Positions 63,919-64,000 of a DNA stretch of 64,000 nucleotides are shown in pieces (position 1 is the stretch's first letter; each line of letters begins with the position of its first letter). A model generated the notes under the pieces. It worked only from the letters and a program-made list of their open reading frames with translations, was not told the origin of the DNA and searched no databases. A program made the position numbers and the translations under genes. The stretch is from Amoebidium appalachense (Eukaryota > Ichthyosporea): assembly GCA_963693365.1 (NCBI GenBank), contig CAVNZM010000015.1, forward strand, positions 3,658,001-3,722,000, read 5' to 3'.

Positions 63919-64000
<82 letters not shown>
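63653..64000 (-). mobile_element. 3' tail of a second retrotransposon copy, cut by the window edge
   Basis: It has the same order as copy A: TTTACGCTGTTTACTCGAGG, AATATCCCCTCAGCGGTATA, AGACACCATAAAGACTAAGA, a T-rich run, GACACTCGGACCGTATCAGC, then GT to position 64000. In copy A the GT tract is followed at once by the RT stop codon, so the C-terminus of a second RT ORF is expected just beyond the edge. Confidence 0.85.

Overview
The window is nuclear DNA from an intron-rich eukaryote. I reconstructed three protein genes by joining exons at GT/AG sites with matching reading phase. They are a 45-exon ABCA-type lipid transporter (minus strand, 47350 to 6929), a coiled-coil plus PDZ protein (minus strand, 4414 to the left edge) and a secreted group III phospholipase A2-like protein (plus strand, 48810 to 54139). 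The animal-style PDZ domain and ABCA architecture point to Holozoa, meaning an animal or a unicellular relative such as an ichthyosporean. That placement is inference; nothing here names a species.

Layout: 1-4414 PDZ gene, 3' end unresolved; 4415-6928 compact intergenic DNA with a possible small plus-strand gene and the ABCA 3' UTR; 6929-47350 ABCA gene; 47351-48809 divergent spacer; 48810-54139 PLA2-like gene; 54900-56720 tandem array with poly-C spacers; 57660-58175 CA-rich satellite; 59117-61740 a 5'-truncated non-LTR retrotransposon with an intact reverse transcriptase ORF; 61778-63052 a duplicated unknown unit; 63653-64000 the 3' tail of a second retrotransposon copy that runs off the right edge.

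About half of the sequence is poly-C/G, CA/GT, GA and GGGA repeat. It is not placed at random. Relative to the sense strand, long C-runs start within about 40 nt downstream of many 5' splice sites. Fourteen ABCA 3' splice sites are (CA)nCAG, and five 5' splice sites are the first units of a (GT)n tract. The strand pattern flips where gene orientation flips (about 47-48 kb). Several introns also carry degenerate tandem copies of the neighbouring exon end plus splice site, and a roughly 110-150 bp element recurs in the poly-C zones. This repeat-based intron organisation is the strongest candidate here for something undescribed.

The ABCA transporter has all ATPase motifs of both nucleotide-binding domains. 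Its divergent neighbour is a PLA2-like protein whose catalytic histidine position is arginine, so it may bind lipid or calcium rather than hydrolyse phospholipid. A shared lipid-related role for the pair is possible but unproven. All exon models are by hand, without transcripts.
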